Positions 22,964 through 34,416 of a stretch of 64,000 nt of DNA are shown piece after piece. Under the pieces are notes generated by a model. The model saw only the letters and a program-made list of their open reading frames with translations, was not told the origin of the DNA and did no database searches. How positions within the stretch are numbered: the first letter of the stretch is position 1; the number at the start of each line of letters is the position of its first letter. Source of the DNA: Lactifluus volemus (taxonomy: Eukaryota > Basidiomycota > Agaricomycetes > Russulales > Russulaceae); NCBI GenBank assembly GCA_022376515.1, contig WTXI01000067.1:62001-126000 (forward strand), written 5' to 3'. The position numbers and the translations under genes were made by a program.

Positions 22964-23773
22964 ATATCGCTACCTGAAACCCTCTCCGCTCCAGCTGAGA
23001 ATTCCGAATTCCAGTCCATCTTCGATGAAGCCGTGAAAGAGTATAATAAGAAAACTAACAAAAATATCACTTCGGATCCTCCACTCGTCGAACTCGGGTC
23101 TTGCACGTCCGTGCGCGATATTCTCGCTGTGTTTCACCGGCGAGATAGGGATCTCAGAGCACCCCGGTGTAACCTGGAAAATTTTCTCATTCCGATTATA
23201 AATGTTCTCTGCAGCGTTTCTCCCATCGTCGGTGACGGTGTTGGCCTCGTGCCAGTGGGTGTCAAATTTCTTATTCGGAATCAGTTCGCTAAGTTCCTGT
23301 ATAATGTTATCAGGTATTCCCACATGCAAAAGTACCGGCACAATTTATTTGCGCGGGCATTGGAATCTTCCTCTCGGTGGGTATATACATATATAATTTC
23401 CCAGGATGAAGATGGTTTCACTCCACTTCACTGGGCAGCATCTGAAGGATATCTCGAGCTAGCTCGAATGCTTCTTTATCGCAATGCAGAGGTTGATGCC
23501 CGAATTTATCATGGTTCAACTTCACTGCACATTGCAGCTTCCAAGGGACACATTGACTTAGTGCGAATGCTACTTGATCACAATGCCGAGGTAGATTCCC
23601 AAGCACATGATGAAATGACTTCACTGCACTGTGCGGCATCCGAGGGACACATCGAGTTACTAGTGGCTCATATGCTACTTGAGCATTATGCTAAACTTGA
23701 AGTCGATGAACATCGTTTCAATTCGCTGTTACAGTACCTTGCAGCGGTCATGGGGACCTCGAGCTCCAGTTAG
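22964..23773 (+). pseudogene. Goodbye-domain to ankyrin fusion (NACHT deleted), start codon lost
   Basis: The position equal to the ATG of the other copies reads ATA (22964-22966). The frame continues FQSIFDEAVKEYNKKTNKNIT, ELGSCTSVRDILAVFHRRD and CNLENFLIPIINVLCSVSP, and runs without stop into QDEDGFTPLHWAASEGYLELA and three to four ankyrin repeats, ending AAVMGTSSSS and TAG at 23771-23773. The winged helix and NACHT parts are missing. The junction lies at TTCCCAGGATGAAG (~23400), inside what is an intron in the 11.2 kb copy. The C-terminus matches that of the 1-3.1 kb gene, so this is an internal-deletion derivative. Another upstream exon could supply a start, but none is visible. Confidence 0.75.
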
Positions 23774-25200
23774 GTCCATACTATGCAGAGGTAAGCTCCC
23801 AGTATTGCTACATATTGATTCAGTCAACACCAATTCACAGTCTCACATGGACACGAAAGACCGTGACCTCCAGCTGGCTTCAGATGACGACCCGCGGAAA
23901 GAAACGGTCGTATGATTGATGTCTCAGTAGTAAGCATCCGTCGGCCTATTGTTCTTCTAACACACAATGCCCTGAAAAGTTCAACTTTGTGCAGCCTGCG
24001 TTTTATGTTTTCGATCATTTTCCTAGAGACAGTTTGTGCTCAACCAGTCATGGTTAACCACACCGCAATCCGCTGCTATGAAATAAGACTACCTACCATA
24101 ATCAATTTTTTGGTCTGAGTAGTTTAGTAACCAGTAATAGTAGTATCGTTGTTGAAAAGGTTGATGGATCCTGAAAGATTGGACCAATCAATCGTCTCAC
24201 ACCGGACAGGCCTTCAACTCGGCAGCGTGTTTAATATGACCAGTCGACGCTGCATCACGTTGCGGTCTTACACCGTGACTGGCATTGGCAGCAGAGTCGC
24301 TCATGCTGTACTACTAGTAGAGATTGAGGGCATTCAGCAGCATGATGGCTGCGGCGCACGTTTTCCTGACACGGGATGGCTGTCCTCCGCCCTAGACTAA
24401 AATCGTGACAGGCTTTTGAAATTACAAAGAGCCAGATAAATTCTGGCTTGAGGCCCCCATCAAAGATGGTAAAACTATATGTCGCCGTTTGTGAATATCC
24501 GGAGAAATAAATGCCTTTATTGAGACAATACATCGCACCAGTCTTACGCCGTAAATTATGATCTTGAGAAAGTATGTCATGCACCGAGCTAGCCATCCCT
24601 CCCTTTCACGACTTCAGGAGGGCACTGGCATCATTCCACTGGGGTGCCGTTGCATCGAGTCGATTACAGCACAACGAACACGGGCGATCCGCCAGAGCAG
24701 TTCCCCTGCCCATTCCATCGCAACAAGTGCACCGAGCAACACAGCAAAGCCTACCCGAGCCATCCAACTCTCCGGCGTAAACGGATGCGGGTTCCAACAT
24801 CCTGTTCATGCCTACGTGCAGCGTCAGAAAGTGGCCTGAACATGCGCGTAGACCAAGTAGCATTCGCGCATATCGAACATCTCGCGAAACAACGCTTCAT
24901 CCGACGCCAAAACTTCGCGTACCTCGCCCGTCGCGTGTGATGGGCCGTCGGACCCACCCCATCGCAGCGCCGTCGGCCGGCGAGAACGAGCAGCGTAAAA
25001 AACTGAGGGGAGAAATACGAGATGACCAACTTCCTAAGTTTCCCATCTGCCCGTCTGTACCTGGGTCTCATGCTCCACAAGTGCGGACGGATCACCTGGC
25101 CCGAGCTTGATGCGCATGCCGTGCGAGGAAAGTGTTGACGAAATGGCGCGCAGTGCGCTCGAGTATCGTGGGTTGTTGCCAGCCAATTCCCCCACCTTTT
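23774..25200. other. Gene-less 3' flank of the Goodbye-ankyrin copy
   Basis: This is homologous to 3.13-4.5 kb. Long minus-strand frames (25260-24751) are open, but they do not correspond to a conserved frame in the other copy and show no motif. No gene was assigned. Confidence 0.5.
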
Positions 25201-25690
25201 GCGAGTGCTGGGCTGTGAGACGAGGAGGCGGACCAGCTGACGGGTTTGGGCTCCGGCCATTTGTACACGTCAAGGCGGTGGCGGTAGTGCAGCACGGCAG
25301 CTTGGCGAGAGATACGTAGGAGGGTGAGAAAGAGGATGACTAGGGGGCAGCGAGTGCTGCGAGTACGGTGAGTGTCCTGAATGGGGAAACGTGTTTCGCG
25401 CGCAGGGATGCAGAGAATTTGAGGGCGCCCGTTGGGTTGTATAGATGAAGTACTATGTGCTGTGGGAAAGGGTGCGCGAATGGAGACGGCGTACGTATGT
25501 GCCAAGACGGACATTGAACGGTGAGAAGTGAAACACGTGGGAAGGACAATTGGTGGTCGAAACTGTGCGAAACATGAAGAAGGCTGTCAGACGGGATCAA
25601 AAGACCTGCTTGGGGTTAGGTGCTAACTTCAAGGATATTGACATGGCGTTCGCCAAAGGTATTGTGAATCTGGTAGTGTCATACAAGGTG
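25200..25690 (+). pseudogene. MSYT-family ORF, degenerate copy 3
   Basis: This is the counterpart of the 4.5-5.0 kb copy. The end reads NFKDIDMAFAKGIVNL, but an extra G (CTGGTAG) destroys the stop used in the other copies. The first exon is corrupted. No function is recognised. Confidence 0.35.
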
Positions 25691-26110
25691 ATGTTTCAAA
25701 CGTTGGAGAGGTAGGCTGGATACGAACCTTGAGCACTACGATGACTCAGTGGGGAGGAGGCGTGCATGATGGTTATCGAGTGAAGAACGTATGCTCGTGG
25801 GGATGTTTTGTAATCGTGTGGTCGAGGAATATCAGGGGAGTAGAGCACATAGGATAAGCCAAAGCACGACAGGAAGATGACTATATCCAGGGCTATAAGC
25901 CCCAGCCCCATATATACAGGTGCGACCCCTTAGTTGGCCACCACACCCGCTATAACACTGCCGGTGTTGGTGTTCAAGTTGATTGAGACAGTCGCGGCAA
26001 TCACAACGAGACAGGGCCCCGGGCCGGGATCGTCCATCTTCGCCATCACGTGCTAGCACGGTCTCGATTCTCGAATTGAACACACGATCGAGGGGTGACT
26101 ACTAACTAAG

Positions 26111-27930
26111 ATGTCTCCTGCTGGAATTGTACAAGACAACAAGGCTAAACGTCAAGAGCGGCTCAAATTGCGCTTTCGTGATCTTGGTAAGTAAGCTTTT
26201 GCTTCACGCGCGGGTTCTTTGACCTCGGACTTATCATGTTTTACTTTTTGCTTCTTCAACACACAAACCAGCATCTTCGTGCCGTTGGAGGGAAATGAAT
26301 GTCCTCGCTGATATCCTCCTTTCACGTGGCGTCAATGGAGAATTCCCCATCAAGAAGCGTGCTTCGCGCAAGTCGGCAGTTACCCCCAAATCGCGCGTCC
26401 AGCTGTGTCCAAGGTGGCATCCAAAACCAAGACATCGCGCACCAGTACCTCAAAACGGGACTGTCGCTACACCAAATAGGAACGAGGGGAAGGAAAACAC
26501 CTTACCTGGCATGAAAACATCCCGTGGCAGGTTGAAGACACTAAAGTTGCAGGAGAGCACGACAAACGATGGTGCGTAGGCCATTTGCATCGGGTTCGTC
26601 GTGCACTGAACAACTACTACTTTTTCAGGGCCTTCTTTCCCCCACGTTACTGCTCAGCGGATGCCCTTCGCTGACCAACTCGCAGCTGCCAGTACGTGTC
26701 CCCTCTGTTTTTCTGACGTAAACACGATGGCTCTGGGCTCAGCCTAGTGCTTCCTTTGCTCCACAGTAAATTCTACAAAGACTTCCACCCCGTTCCCAAC
26801 CTCATGAAAGGCTTGGCCCGCTGCCGCTCCCATGTCTGAAGTCCTTTCTCTGGAAAAAGCGGAAAGGCAGTCGAAAAATGTAAAGGTAAAGCTGCTGCTG
26901 TAGATATGCTCTCACGCTACTCCGAAGAGCTTGGGGCTGGCAACGAGATGACAACGTCCCCCGCTAAGACGACCATGTCTCCCCTTGTCCTCGCCCTTAA
27001 GAATGAACGGAAAGTTGCCCAAGAGAGAACAGGGACCACGGAACGAACGACCCAATAGTAGCGGGACGAGGCCTCCTCTGGAAGCAGCAAAAACCGCTCT
27101 GCATGCGACCAGTGAACTAGAGGATAGCGAATCTGAAGGCTCGAATGTACCTTTGGCAACGCTTTGTGCAAAACGTGCAGATGTGTGAGCAAAGAGTCGA
27201 GAGGACGAACTGCTGCCAGAGAAAAAGTGTCGATCGGCCCATGCCCAGGCAGGAGATTCTGCATCCATGAAGGTATCGTCTTTGATAACAGTGTCATGCC
27301 CGACCCCTCACTGACCTTCTCCGAAGAATCGCACGCGAGCTCGAGTCGATCCTAGTAGCAGCTCAAGGAAAGTGCGGGTTTCACAGGAGAAGAATGCGCC
27401 CGCAAAGGTGCCACGTAAACGCACGAAAGTAAGGATGGACGATACCAAAGGCAAGAAGGAGCACGAGGGCAAACCACCAAAGAAGAAATGTCGGCGTGCC
27501 GCCGATTCCGCAGTGAGGTACGCCCTTTCTTCTGGAACAGTTTCTCTAATCTCTATCTGGGGACTCACGTTGTATAGTCGCTGCCGCAGGAAGGAGGACG
27601 AGGGAATCACGTGGTCGGCGCGCGAAGCGTCGGTTGTGACCATGGATAGAGTGCGTCTTTTTTCATCCTTTGGATATGTCGTGATATGGGAAGTTCTGAG
27701 ACCGCTTTTCACTTTTTTTCCCAGCCGATCCGTCGCCCGTAAAACAACAACTTGAACCTTCGGCACACCGAAAACCTGCATCAAAAGCGATACCACCCTC
27801 ACGCACCGCCACTGCCGTACGAGCTCGCCGCCGCCGTGGGCTACTACCAGCTGTCCTTCGACGCATCAACTTGAAGATCAACGCACAGACTCTTCTGGCA
27901 TTAGGTGACGCCAACGATGACGATTTATTT
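26111..27930 (+). pseudogene. MSPAG-family gene, most complete copy
   Basis: ATG at 26111 starts MSPAGIVQDNKAKRQERLKLRFRDL. A 91-base intron (26189-26279) leads to WREMNVLADILLSRGVNGEFP, then SRKSAVTPKSRVQ, NEGKENTLPG, LKLQESTTND, intron, PHVTAQRMPFADQLAAA, intron, STKTSTPFPTS. Later pieces are YSEELGAGN, ALKNERKVAQERTG, ELEDSESEGSNV, KNRTRARVDPSSSS and KPPKKKCRRAADSA (nuclear-type basic run). It is a basic, low-complexity protein of unknown role. The TGA after PFPTS occurs in this and all other copies, and a second stop follows TERTTQ. The intact early exons suggest recent function. The late exons cannot be joined with confidence. Confidence 0.5.
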
Positions 27931-28202
27931 TCTTCGGTCTTAACCAAAGTCAGACATTGTTTACTTATGATTTTTTATATGTCATCTTGATTTTATATTC
28001 TCTTTTTTTCGTTCGATCTGTACTTTTCACTGTCAATCTACCTGACTGTCTCATAAGTACAACCCATTTTCATTTTCGTGGCAACGAATATCTGTTTCTC
28101 GCTTTCCGTTTATATACACCCTATAAGATAAAAGCACGACCGATGATTGAGGCTAACTCGTACAGCTACCTAGTGAGTAAATTACTAATACAAACGCAAA
28201 AG

Positions 28203-28578
28203 ATGTCCTACACAGCATCGCTCCAGCCGTTTGTACAGGTTGAGGTGGCGGCGGCCCGGGAAAAGCAGGACGGCTGCTCGACGAAGAATACGTGGGAGAG
28301 GATGAATGGGTGAGTCGCGAGTGCTGCGAGTACGGTGATGTCCTGAATGGGACAACGTGTTTCGCGCGCAGGGATGCCGTGTATGTGCCGGGACGATCAT
28401 TGAATATTGAATGCTTGAGACGTGAAAAACACTCGGAACTTTCGGTCGAAGCTATCGGAAAAAAGAAGAAACGCTGTGAGACGAGATGCAGGACGTACTT
28501 GGCATTAGGCGCGGTTCTATTCCCTCCCGCATCAAGGACTTAGACATGTCTTTCGCCAAAAGTACGGTGAATCTGTAG
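28203..28578 (+). pseudogene. MSYT-family ORF, copy 4 (shortened)
   Basis: ATG at 28203 gives MSYTASLQPFVQVEVAAARE through NTWERMNG, followed by GTGAGT. About 90 bases of the middle part present at 19.5-19.7 kb are missing. The end QDVLGIRRGSIPSRIKDLDMSFAKSTVNL with TAG at 28576-28578 is preserved, but a stop (TGA) precedes it. Function unknown. Confidence 0.4.
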
Positions 28579-29345
28579 GGTTGTAAGGTGATGCTTCAAA
28601 CGTTGGAGATGCACAATGGACTCGCGCCTCGAACCTACTATCCATAGCCAAAATTATTCTTGATTTCCTCAATCCCACATAGTCTGGTTGAAATTGTGGG
28701 CATAGCCAGGCGTCTACCATTTGCTCTTCAGTGTCCAATCCGAGTCACCGGGGCCCCTTTTCGTCGTATCAATGCGCAGGCCAAGAACCATCAATAAATG
28801 CCCCTGTATGACAAGGTACTGTATGTGAAAGTATGCCTCGAGTCAACGGAGAGGAGGCGTGAATGTGTGGCAATTGTGTAATCTGAGCAAGTTACGGGAT
28901 TTTCCTCGCTTCAACTGTAGTCTTGTGACTGGCATATTGACCGCTTGCGATGGGAACAGTATTGTACTTCATCAGCTTCATCCGTTGACTACTGTACTAA
29001 TACCGTAGTCTAGGCGCATCGGTTGTCTCGTACACCATAAGTTAACAGTGACATACAGTACATATCGATTTCTAGACAGGCGCGTCAACAATCGAAGTTA
29101 TTTTTTCGACGGTCGCTCTCTAGGCCGCCTTCTGATTCCAATCCCCAAGCATTGACGTGCAACTGCTCATCAGTGCAGACGTAAGGGTTAAACTGGTTCG
29201 TCTGTGACATTGAATCATGTTCGCGCGTGGTGTGAATGGCTACATGCATTCGAGTGGGTCCGGAAACTACATTGACCCTCGGAAATGAGGGACCAACTCC
29301 GTCTGCCCTGAATAGGCATCAGCCACGTGAGTGGGAAGAAGAAAG
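28579..29345. other. Intergenic duplicated block
   Basis: This is homologous to 15.48-16.09 and 19.86-20.6 kb. No coding sequence is supported. Confidence 0.5.
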
Positions 29346-30903
29346 TCAAGTGAGGAGGCCGTACATCTCAGAGGAAAAGTCTATCAGAGAGCGATACATT
29401 CGCGTTGCAACAATGGTCAATACTATCAGACCCGGGATCTGAAACATCTATGTTGCGGGATGTATGAGAAACAGGCATCGTTCTCCAATCACGGAAAAGG
29501 AAGAACGTACAGCATTAAGAGCATCTTGAATTTCGAGTAGAAGTGAGCCAAGTCAACTTTCTCATCAGTAAAGAGAGTGAAAGCAAATACTATTCAGGTC
29601 CAAAATAACGAACACCTGCAACACAAAATAGATAAGATCAAAAAAGAGAAACGTCGAAGGCCTAGTTGAAAGCGGACCGTTGGCGGGACCTCAGCAACAG
29701 CAGCAAGTAAAAACCAAATGAGCCCCTGTTCAACGGAACATCAGCGAATGGAAGGAAAGTAAATGTGTCACCGCCTACCTGTTTCCATAGAAAGTCCCCC
29801 AGACTGAGCATGCCCCCGCCTTGCATGCGTAGGCGAAGCAGGCCAGCGAGCATCATAAGGAGTAACATAGTGTCGGTAGCGAGCGTGGAAATGGCATTCA
29901 GTTTGGCGGTGTCGGAGTTGGATAGCCTACAACTTCGTTCCTCAGGTATCCATACGGAACGCATCTGGGGACAGATCAGTCCCAACGATCATGACGTAGC
30001 TAGGTTCCATCATTTACCCGCACGACTCCTGACGCCAAAACAAGCGGGTATGAGATCTCGGGTCCACCTGCCAGTGCAGAGGACGAGACCTACCTTGGAT
30101 GAAGAATGCAACGTTTGTTATCCATACCGTGGTGGCAAGCGCCAGAATGATCTTATTTCTATTCCAAATGGCGAAGCTGGCGCTACCATAAGTCCTTTCT
30201 TCCAAAAACGAACCTAGTGAGGGAGTGCAGGACTGGACGTACACGCGGAGCATCAACAATAGTGATGCGCAGGCCAGCGCAAAATAGTTGAAAATCTAGA
30301 AGGAGAAGAGACAGAGCACAGTAGTCAGCAATTAGGATTCGTTAAATGGAGGAAGTGCATCGAAAAGGATTCTTACGAGTTCAAAAATGATCCACAGCTT
30401 GAGATGGTCGGTCATCACGAGGCAGTCCAATTCACGGGCACTGAACGTACCTGACAGTTGATTGCCGTATAGACGTCAAATCCGACGATGTCAAGGATCA
30501 CTGCCATCAATGTAGCTATCCGCGTCAGGGAATAAAGCTAGAGAAGGTGAAAGGTCAGTGCTAGGCGTCTGAGGAAATTTCAAAGAGACCCCGTCAACAC
30601 GGACCCATATTGTCCAACGGTAGGGACGATTCCCTCTAATGACACTCCACTCGAAATCAAGAGTGGTTAAGAATTCCCAACTGAGAAGCGGAAGGTTGAG
30701 TTGACATGATAGAACCTGTAGCGAAATGCTCGAGGCAGACAACTTGAACGCACAGGAAGATGCCATCAAAAGCATGCCAGAGCTTCACCACTGCCCCTGT
30801 TGAAACATGGGTTTAGTTGGAATCATAAAACTTAGAGAAAGGCCGCACGAGCGTACTCACACATTTCCTGCACGATCACGTTGGGATCTTGAAAATTTAT
30901 CAT
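29346..30903 (-). CDS. Seven-segment integral membrane protein, tandem copy 3
   Basis: The full model on the minus strand is complement(join(29346..29438, 29511..29524, 29591..29615, 29678..29725, 29779..29964, 30018..30028, 30094..30182, 30243..30295, 30377..30397, 30451..30537, 30605..30680, 30754..30796, 30861..30903)), 789 bases, 262 aa. All introns are GT-AG and 53-81 bases long. Segments: LWHAFDGIFLWEFLTTL, FEWSVIRGNRPYRWTIW, LYSLTRIATLMAVILDIVGF, LWIIFELIFNYFALACASLL, FAIWNRNKIILALATTVWI, LATDTMLLLMMLAGLLRL, GLIWFLLAAVAEVPPTVFV and IPGLIVLTIVATRMYRSLIDF. Seven hydrophobic stretches fit a multi-pass membrane protein. It belongs to a basidiomycete family without known function. The 11-base exon 30018-30028 is notable. 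It is divergent from the NLR-like stub starting at 31345. Confidence 0.88.
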
Positions 30904-31344
30904 TCTTGCAGGCAAGCTTAAGATGGAAGAGGACTCGGAGCTGGTCACGGTCTGATAGTGAATCAGCAGCGAACCATCGACAATATATAGCTAGCAGAAG
31001 CCAAATCATATTCATGTTACGGATGAGGCTGTGATATGAGGAAAGTCGCGTGACCATTGGCTATGATGATGGTTGTGCCTCCGAACTTCTAAATTTGGCT
31101 GATTCGGAGGTTCCCAGCGACAAGCGCCCTGACCACGGAATTGCAGATGCCGGAGAAGAATGTGATCCTTAAGCGATGTCCATCATACCAGTGTGATGAA
31201 AGGTTCCTCGGGGCGGCGGTAAGGCTTTCAGTTGCGGCGCATCAGTGGCTGCCTCATATACTGGCATACAGCCATTTGGCGCCTATCCTTGTTGACAATC
31301 ACCTTGCGCCCTCCAACCAGGAATCCTCTTACCGCCCCCACCCT

Positions 31345-31842
31345 ATGTCGCTACCTGAAACCCCCTCCTGTCCAGCTGAGAATTCCGACTTCCTGTCCAT
31401 CTTCGATGAAGCTGTGAAAGAGTATAATAAGAAAACCAACGGAGGTATTACTTCCGATCCTTTACTCGTCCAACTCGGGTCTTGCACATCCGTGGACGAT
31501 ATTTTCGCTGTGTTTCACCGGAGAGACGAGGATCTCGGAGCACCTCTGTGTAACCTGGAAAGGTTTCTCATTCCGATTATAAATGTTCTCTGCAAAGTTT
31601 CTCCCATCGTCGGTGATGGTGTTGGCCTCGTGGGTGTCAATTTTTTTATTCGGAATCAGTTTGCTAAGGTCCTGTATAATGTTTTCAGGTATTCCAACAT
31701 GCAAAAGCACCGGCAAAATTTATTTGCGCTTGCATTGGAATCCTCCTCTCGGTTGGTACATACATTTTCTCCTTGGATACACTGTCGGAGATCAATGAGG
31801 CGAGGCTCATCGTTTGTTGCAATGCCTTGCCGTTGTCTTTAT
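31345..31842 (+). pseudogene. Goodbye-domain NLR-like gene, 5' fragment cut by the inverted duplication
   Basis: ATG at 31345 gives MSLPETPSCPAENSDFLSIF, then VKEYNKKTNGGITSDP, ELGSC-type motif QLGSCTSVDDIFAVFHRRD and CNLERFLIPIINVLCKVSP. Near 31780 the sequence jumps to EINEAR-like and LIVCCNALPLS, which corresponds at DNA level to the winged-helix start seen at 150-210 in the first gene. The NACHT domain is therefore deleted. At ~31842 the NLR sequence ends, and the following bases are an inverted copy of 50.94-48.9 kb. The gene has lost most of its length and cannot be functional as an NLR. Confidence 0.75.
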
Positions 31843-32733
31843 CGTTGGGCTTCCACGTCTCCGGATTTCTATTTCATAACTTGCCGAGAGAGTTGTCCTC
31901 CTTTATTTCATTATCAATCAATCCGCTCCATGACCACGTGTTCCCATCAATCACGTTGTGATACAGAAGTGTACTGGCCCTCTTCATTGATCATTTCCCT
32001 GAGCTCAGATGCTAGGAGCTATTGCGGTCACTTTGTGCCACCAATAGATTCATATCTTCCATGCTTCTTTGCGTTCAGATCAACGGCTTTCGTCACTTTC
32101 AAGAGTTTCCAAGCATTTTTGGACAGATAAGCACATTTTTGCCAGTTTATGAGCAAGCGAGTTGGCTACGCAAAATGGGTACTTGTACGTGGTGGAAATA
32201 TCATAAGAGTACATGGTCGGTCTCGCTGGTGACTCTATCCAACAGCCTTATCATTCAACATGCGGAAACGCTACCCAGACAGCGGCTGATAGTCGAAATA
32301 ATGACGAAACTTTAGTCGCGAAATTCAAACCCACTAGCAGTCACCTTGACTGGGCTAAACAACAATTAGAAGCTTACGGTAGCCAAGTCTATCTTGAATA
32401 ATTAAGAACGGATCATGCACCAGCATCAGGGTCAGGTCAGCCAATGCTCCTGATCGTGTGGGCTGATGGATGAAGTACCGTACACTCAGGTTACCACATC
32501 TCCATCAGTAGAATCTGCGCGACAGGAGCCCCGGTACCCTCATCTGATGTATCGCATACAGATTATCTCTCCATTTCATAATTCCTCAGTTTCATACAAA
32601 CCTTCCACCAGAAGCGAACATTCCTTACTTGAAGGTTCCCGCTGGTCACAGGTTTTGGGTGCTGATCCCAAGTTCTACCATTGAGTATCACACGACAATA
32701 GCCGATCAGATAAGGAGAAGCCAAACCATTGTA
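31843..32733. other. Left-arm outer region without a recognisable gene
   Basis: Inverted counterpart of about 50.0-50.94 kb. Only short, non-conserved open frames occur. Nothing further can be supported. Confidence 0.5.
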
Positions 32734-33475
32734 CTATGGAATTTGTACTAGGACCGTGACAACTTGAAGTGCAAGTGAGAATCTTATCCAGTCAGGACGT
32801 ATCACTGGCAGTGTCGCATTCGTTCGAGTAAAGTACAACCCCTGTGACATCCTCAACAGCCACCTTTCCTGCATGAAATACGGTCCACAAATGAAAGGGA
32901 CCAACGCCTTCCAAAACTCGTTGTACGTTCTACTGATCATTCTTTGCCACGTACCTAAACTAAGGCGGATGATATCCTGCCCATCCCCAGTCAACGACCC
33001 AAAAACGACCACCTTCGCCTACGATGGCGTTTCCAACGTTGAGATCCTGATGTGTCAGAACAAGCGGTTGGGAATTGTCGAATAAATCGTTCCTCGAGAA
33101 GTCATCTCGAGGTAATTGCTCGTCGTCTATTGCCGCCTGGTGGCGCTCGTTGAAAAATGCTGAGAGATCGGAATACGAGGCAAATGGACCGCGATTAGAT
33201 TGGACTTGACCAAAGATAGGGGATTCACAATCCGTGCTCCTTGCGCGCTCAGTGGACCAGGCGTCGTGCCAGTGGCAGAAACTTTCAGGCGACGGAGCTG
33301 ACGGCCCGGGATATACTGTAGCAAGAAGCCACCTGGATTTCCGCCACGTCGAAAGAGCGGGTGAAACGTTGGAATAGGGCTGGGAATGCAGGAGGGTCAG
33401 GGAGCAGGAGGCGAGAGCGAGTATCGGTTCTTGACACGTAACCATAGCACGAGTGGCAGGACACGCCCCTCGGAA
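32734..33475 (-). pseudogene. APH-family phosphotransferase-like gene, C-terminal part, broken
   Basis: The minus strand reads SPIFGQVQSNRGPFASYSDLSAFFNERHQ, then PLVLTHQDLNVGNAIVGEGG (Brenner-type catalytic loop HQDLNxxN) and FWVVDWGWAGYHPP (the metal-binding D of VxDWxxAG). A stop replaces the expected tryptophan after YHPP, and the frame changes before YNEFWKALVPFICGPYF and ERWLLRMSQGLYF. The N-terminal half is missing; the right-arm copy at 48.97 kb keeps it. These enzymes phosphorylate small molecules; the substrate in fungi is unknown. The left truncation joins directly to a fragment of the 94 aa family at ~33480. Confidence 0.75.
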
Positions 33476-33484
33476 CCTGTGATG

Positions 33485-33645
33485 TCGGGAAATGGACCAT
33501 GTTCACCATGACCTCGAGCACAAATCCGCATAAATACAAGGTCAAGATTATGGAGGATGGTACCAGAATGGTCGCCGAGCACGAATTTGATACGGAACCG
33601 ACCTTCGAGATGATTGTCGAGCATTTCCATGCTCACCACGGCTAA
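33485..33645 (+). pseudogene. 94 aa family, 3' fragment
   Basis: The frame reads KWTMFTMTSSTNPHKYKVKIMEDG, VAEHEFDTEPTFEMIVEHFH and AHHG, then TAA at 33643-33645. The 5' exon, leader intron and promoter are absent because the block joins the APH pseudogene at ~33475. It is closest to the copy at 45.95-46.29 kb (shares STNPHK and HEFDTEP). Confidence 0.8.
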
Positions 33646-33903
33646 GTGGCAGAACCGTCTTGGCTGATGGTCCTTACCATTTAGCTCCCGGGCTGGTACA
33701 ATTTGGATGGCACAATGGCCTCGTTTTCAAGTACTCGTATGGGTTTCGTTTGAATGTCTCTGGATCTAGGTAGTGTTTTGAGTCGAGTACGGGGGTGATG
33801 ACACTACTTGGATTGATTGACAATATATGTTGTTGAACCGTACGGGACGGAGGATAGAGAGAGCGCGACCCACCATACGTTGACAATCGCTGACGCGACC
33901 CTA

Positions 33904-34152
33904 TCATTCTTCCTCTTCACCATTGCTGCTGTCCACCTCATCGCGTGCCAACTTCATTTTTCCAAGTTGGGAAGCGCACCCGCGCCGTGCAGAAGAGGTC
34001 GGTGTTTCGGGTCGAGCCTGACGACTCGGACCCTCCTCCTCTTCGTTGTTTCCTACTTTGTTGACACGCTCGAGACATTTTCCCGCCCTACCATATTTCT
34101 CTCTCTCCTCCGTAAACGTGAAGAAAAAAAAATTTATAGGACTCACGAGCAA
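33904..34152 (-). other. Acidic short ORF, best copy of a four-copy family
   Basis: The frame reads REKYGRAGKCLERVNKVGNN, EEEEGPSRQARPETPT, ASQLGKMKLARDEVD, SNGEEEE and stop. Decayed relatives occur at 35.3-35.55 (+), 44.0-44.2 (-) and 45.48-45.7 kb (+), always converging on the 3' end of a 94 aa family member. A donor-like GTGAGT and an ATG (MKYISCKLCS) lie upstream at ~34175. A small spliced gene is possible; no function is recognised. Confidence 0.35.
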
Positions 34153-34371
34153 AGCTTACAACTAATGTACTTCATGGGTTGCCGTGTCAACCGCTGGTCT
34201 TGATCAGGAGATGCCATTCGACTGGTTTTGTTCCCAGGATTTTTCAGCCAGCAGTGATACCACACATCAGCTGCCAGAGGGCCAACACCACATATCAAGG
34301 ATCGAGGTCCTGTAGTAGGCACTGCTGGGAGTTTCTAAGGGGTTCTTTGGGGGTTAGTACTTTTGGTTGCC

Positions 34372-34416
34372 GTTGACTTGCTCTTGCCCAAAATTGAGAG
34401 GCAAGAGCAAGTCAAC
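34372..34416. repeat. Perfect 17-base inverted repeat with 11-base loop
   Basis: GTTGACTTGCTCTTGCC at 34372-34388 is followed by an 11-base spacer and its exact reverse complement at 34400-34416. Weaker pairing extends outwards to about 34357 and 34431 (GTACTTTTGG against TCAAATGTAC). It could be a hairpin in DNA or RNA, or the remnant of a small inverted-repeat element. It has no equivalent that I see in the right arm. Confidence 0.75.

Noticed and set aside
24751..25260. 169-codon minus-strand frame
   Set aside because: The homologous DNA at 3.9-4.5 kb does not keep this frame and no motif is seen; chance openness in GC-rich repeat DNA is more likely.
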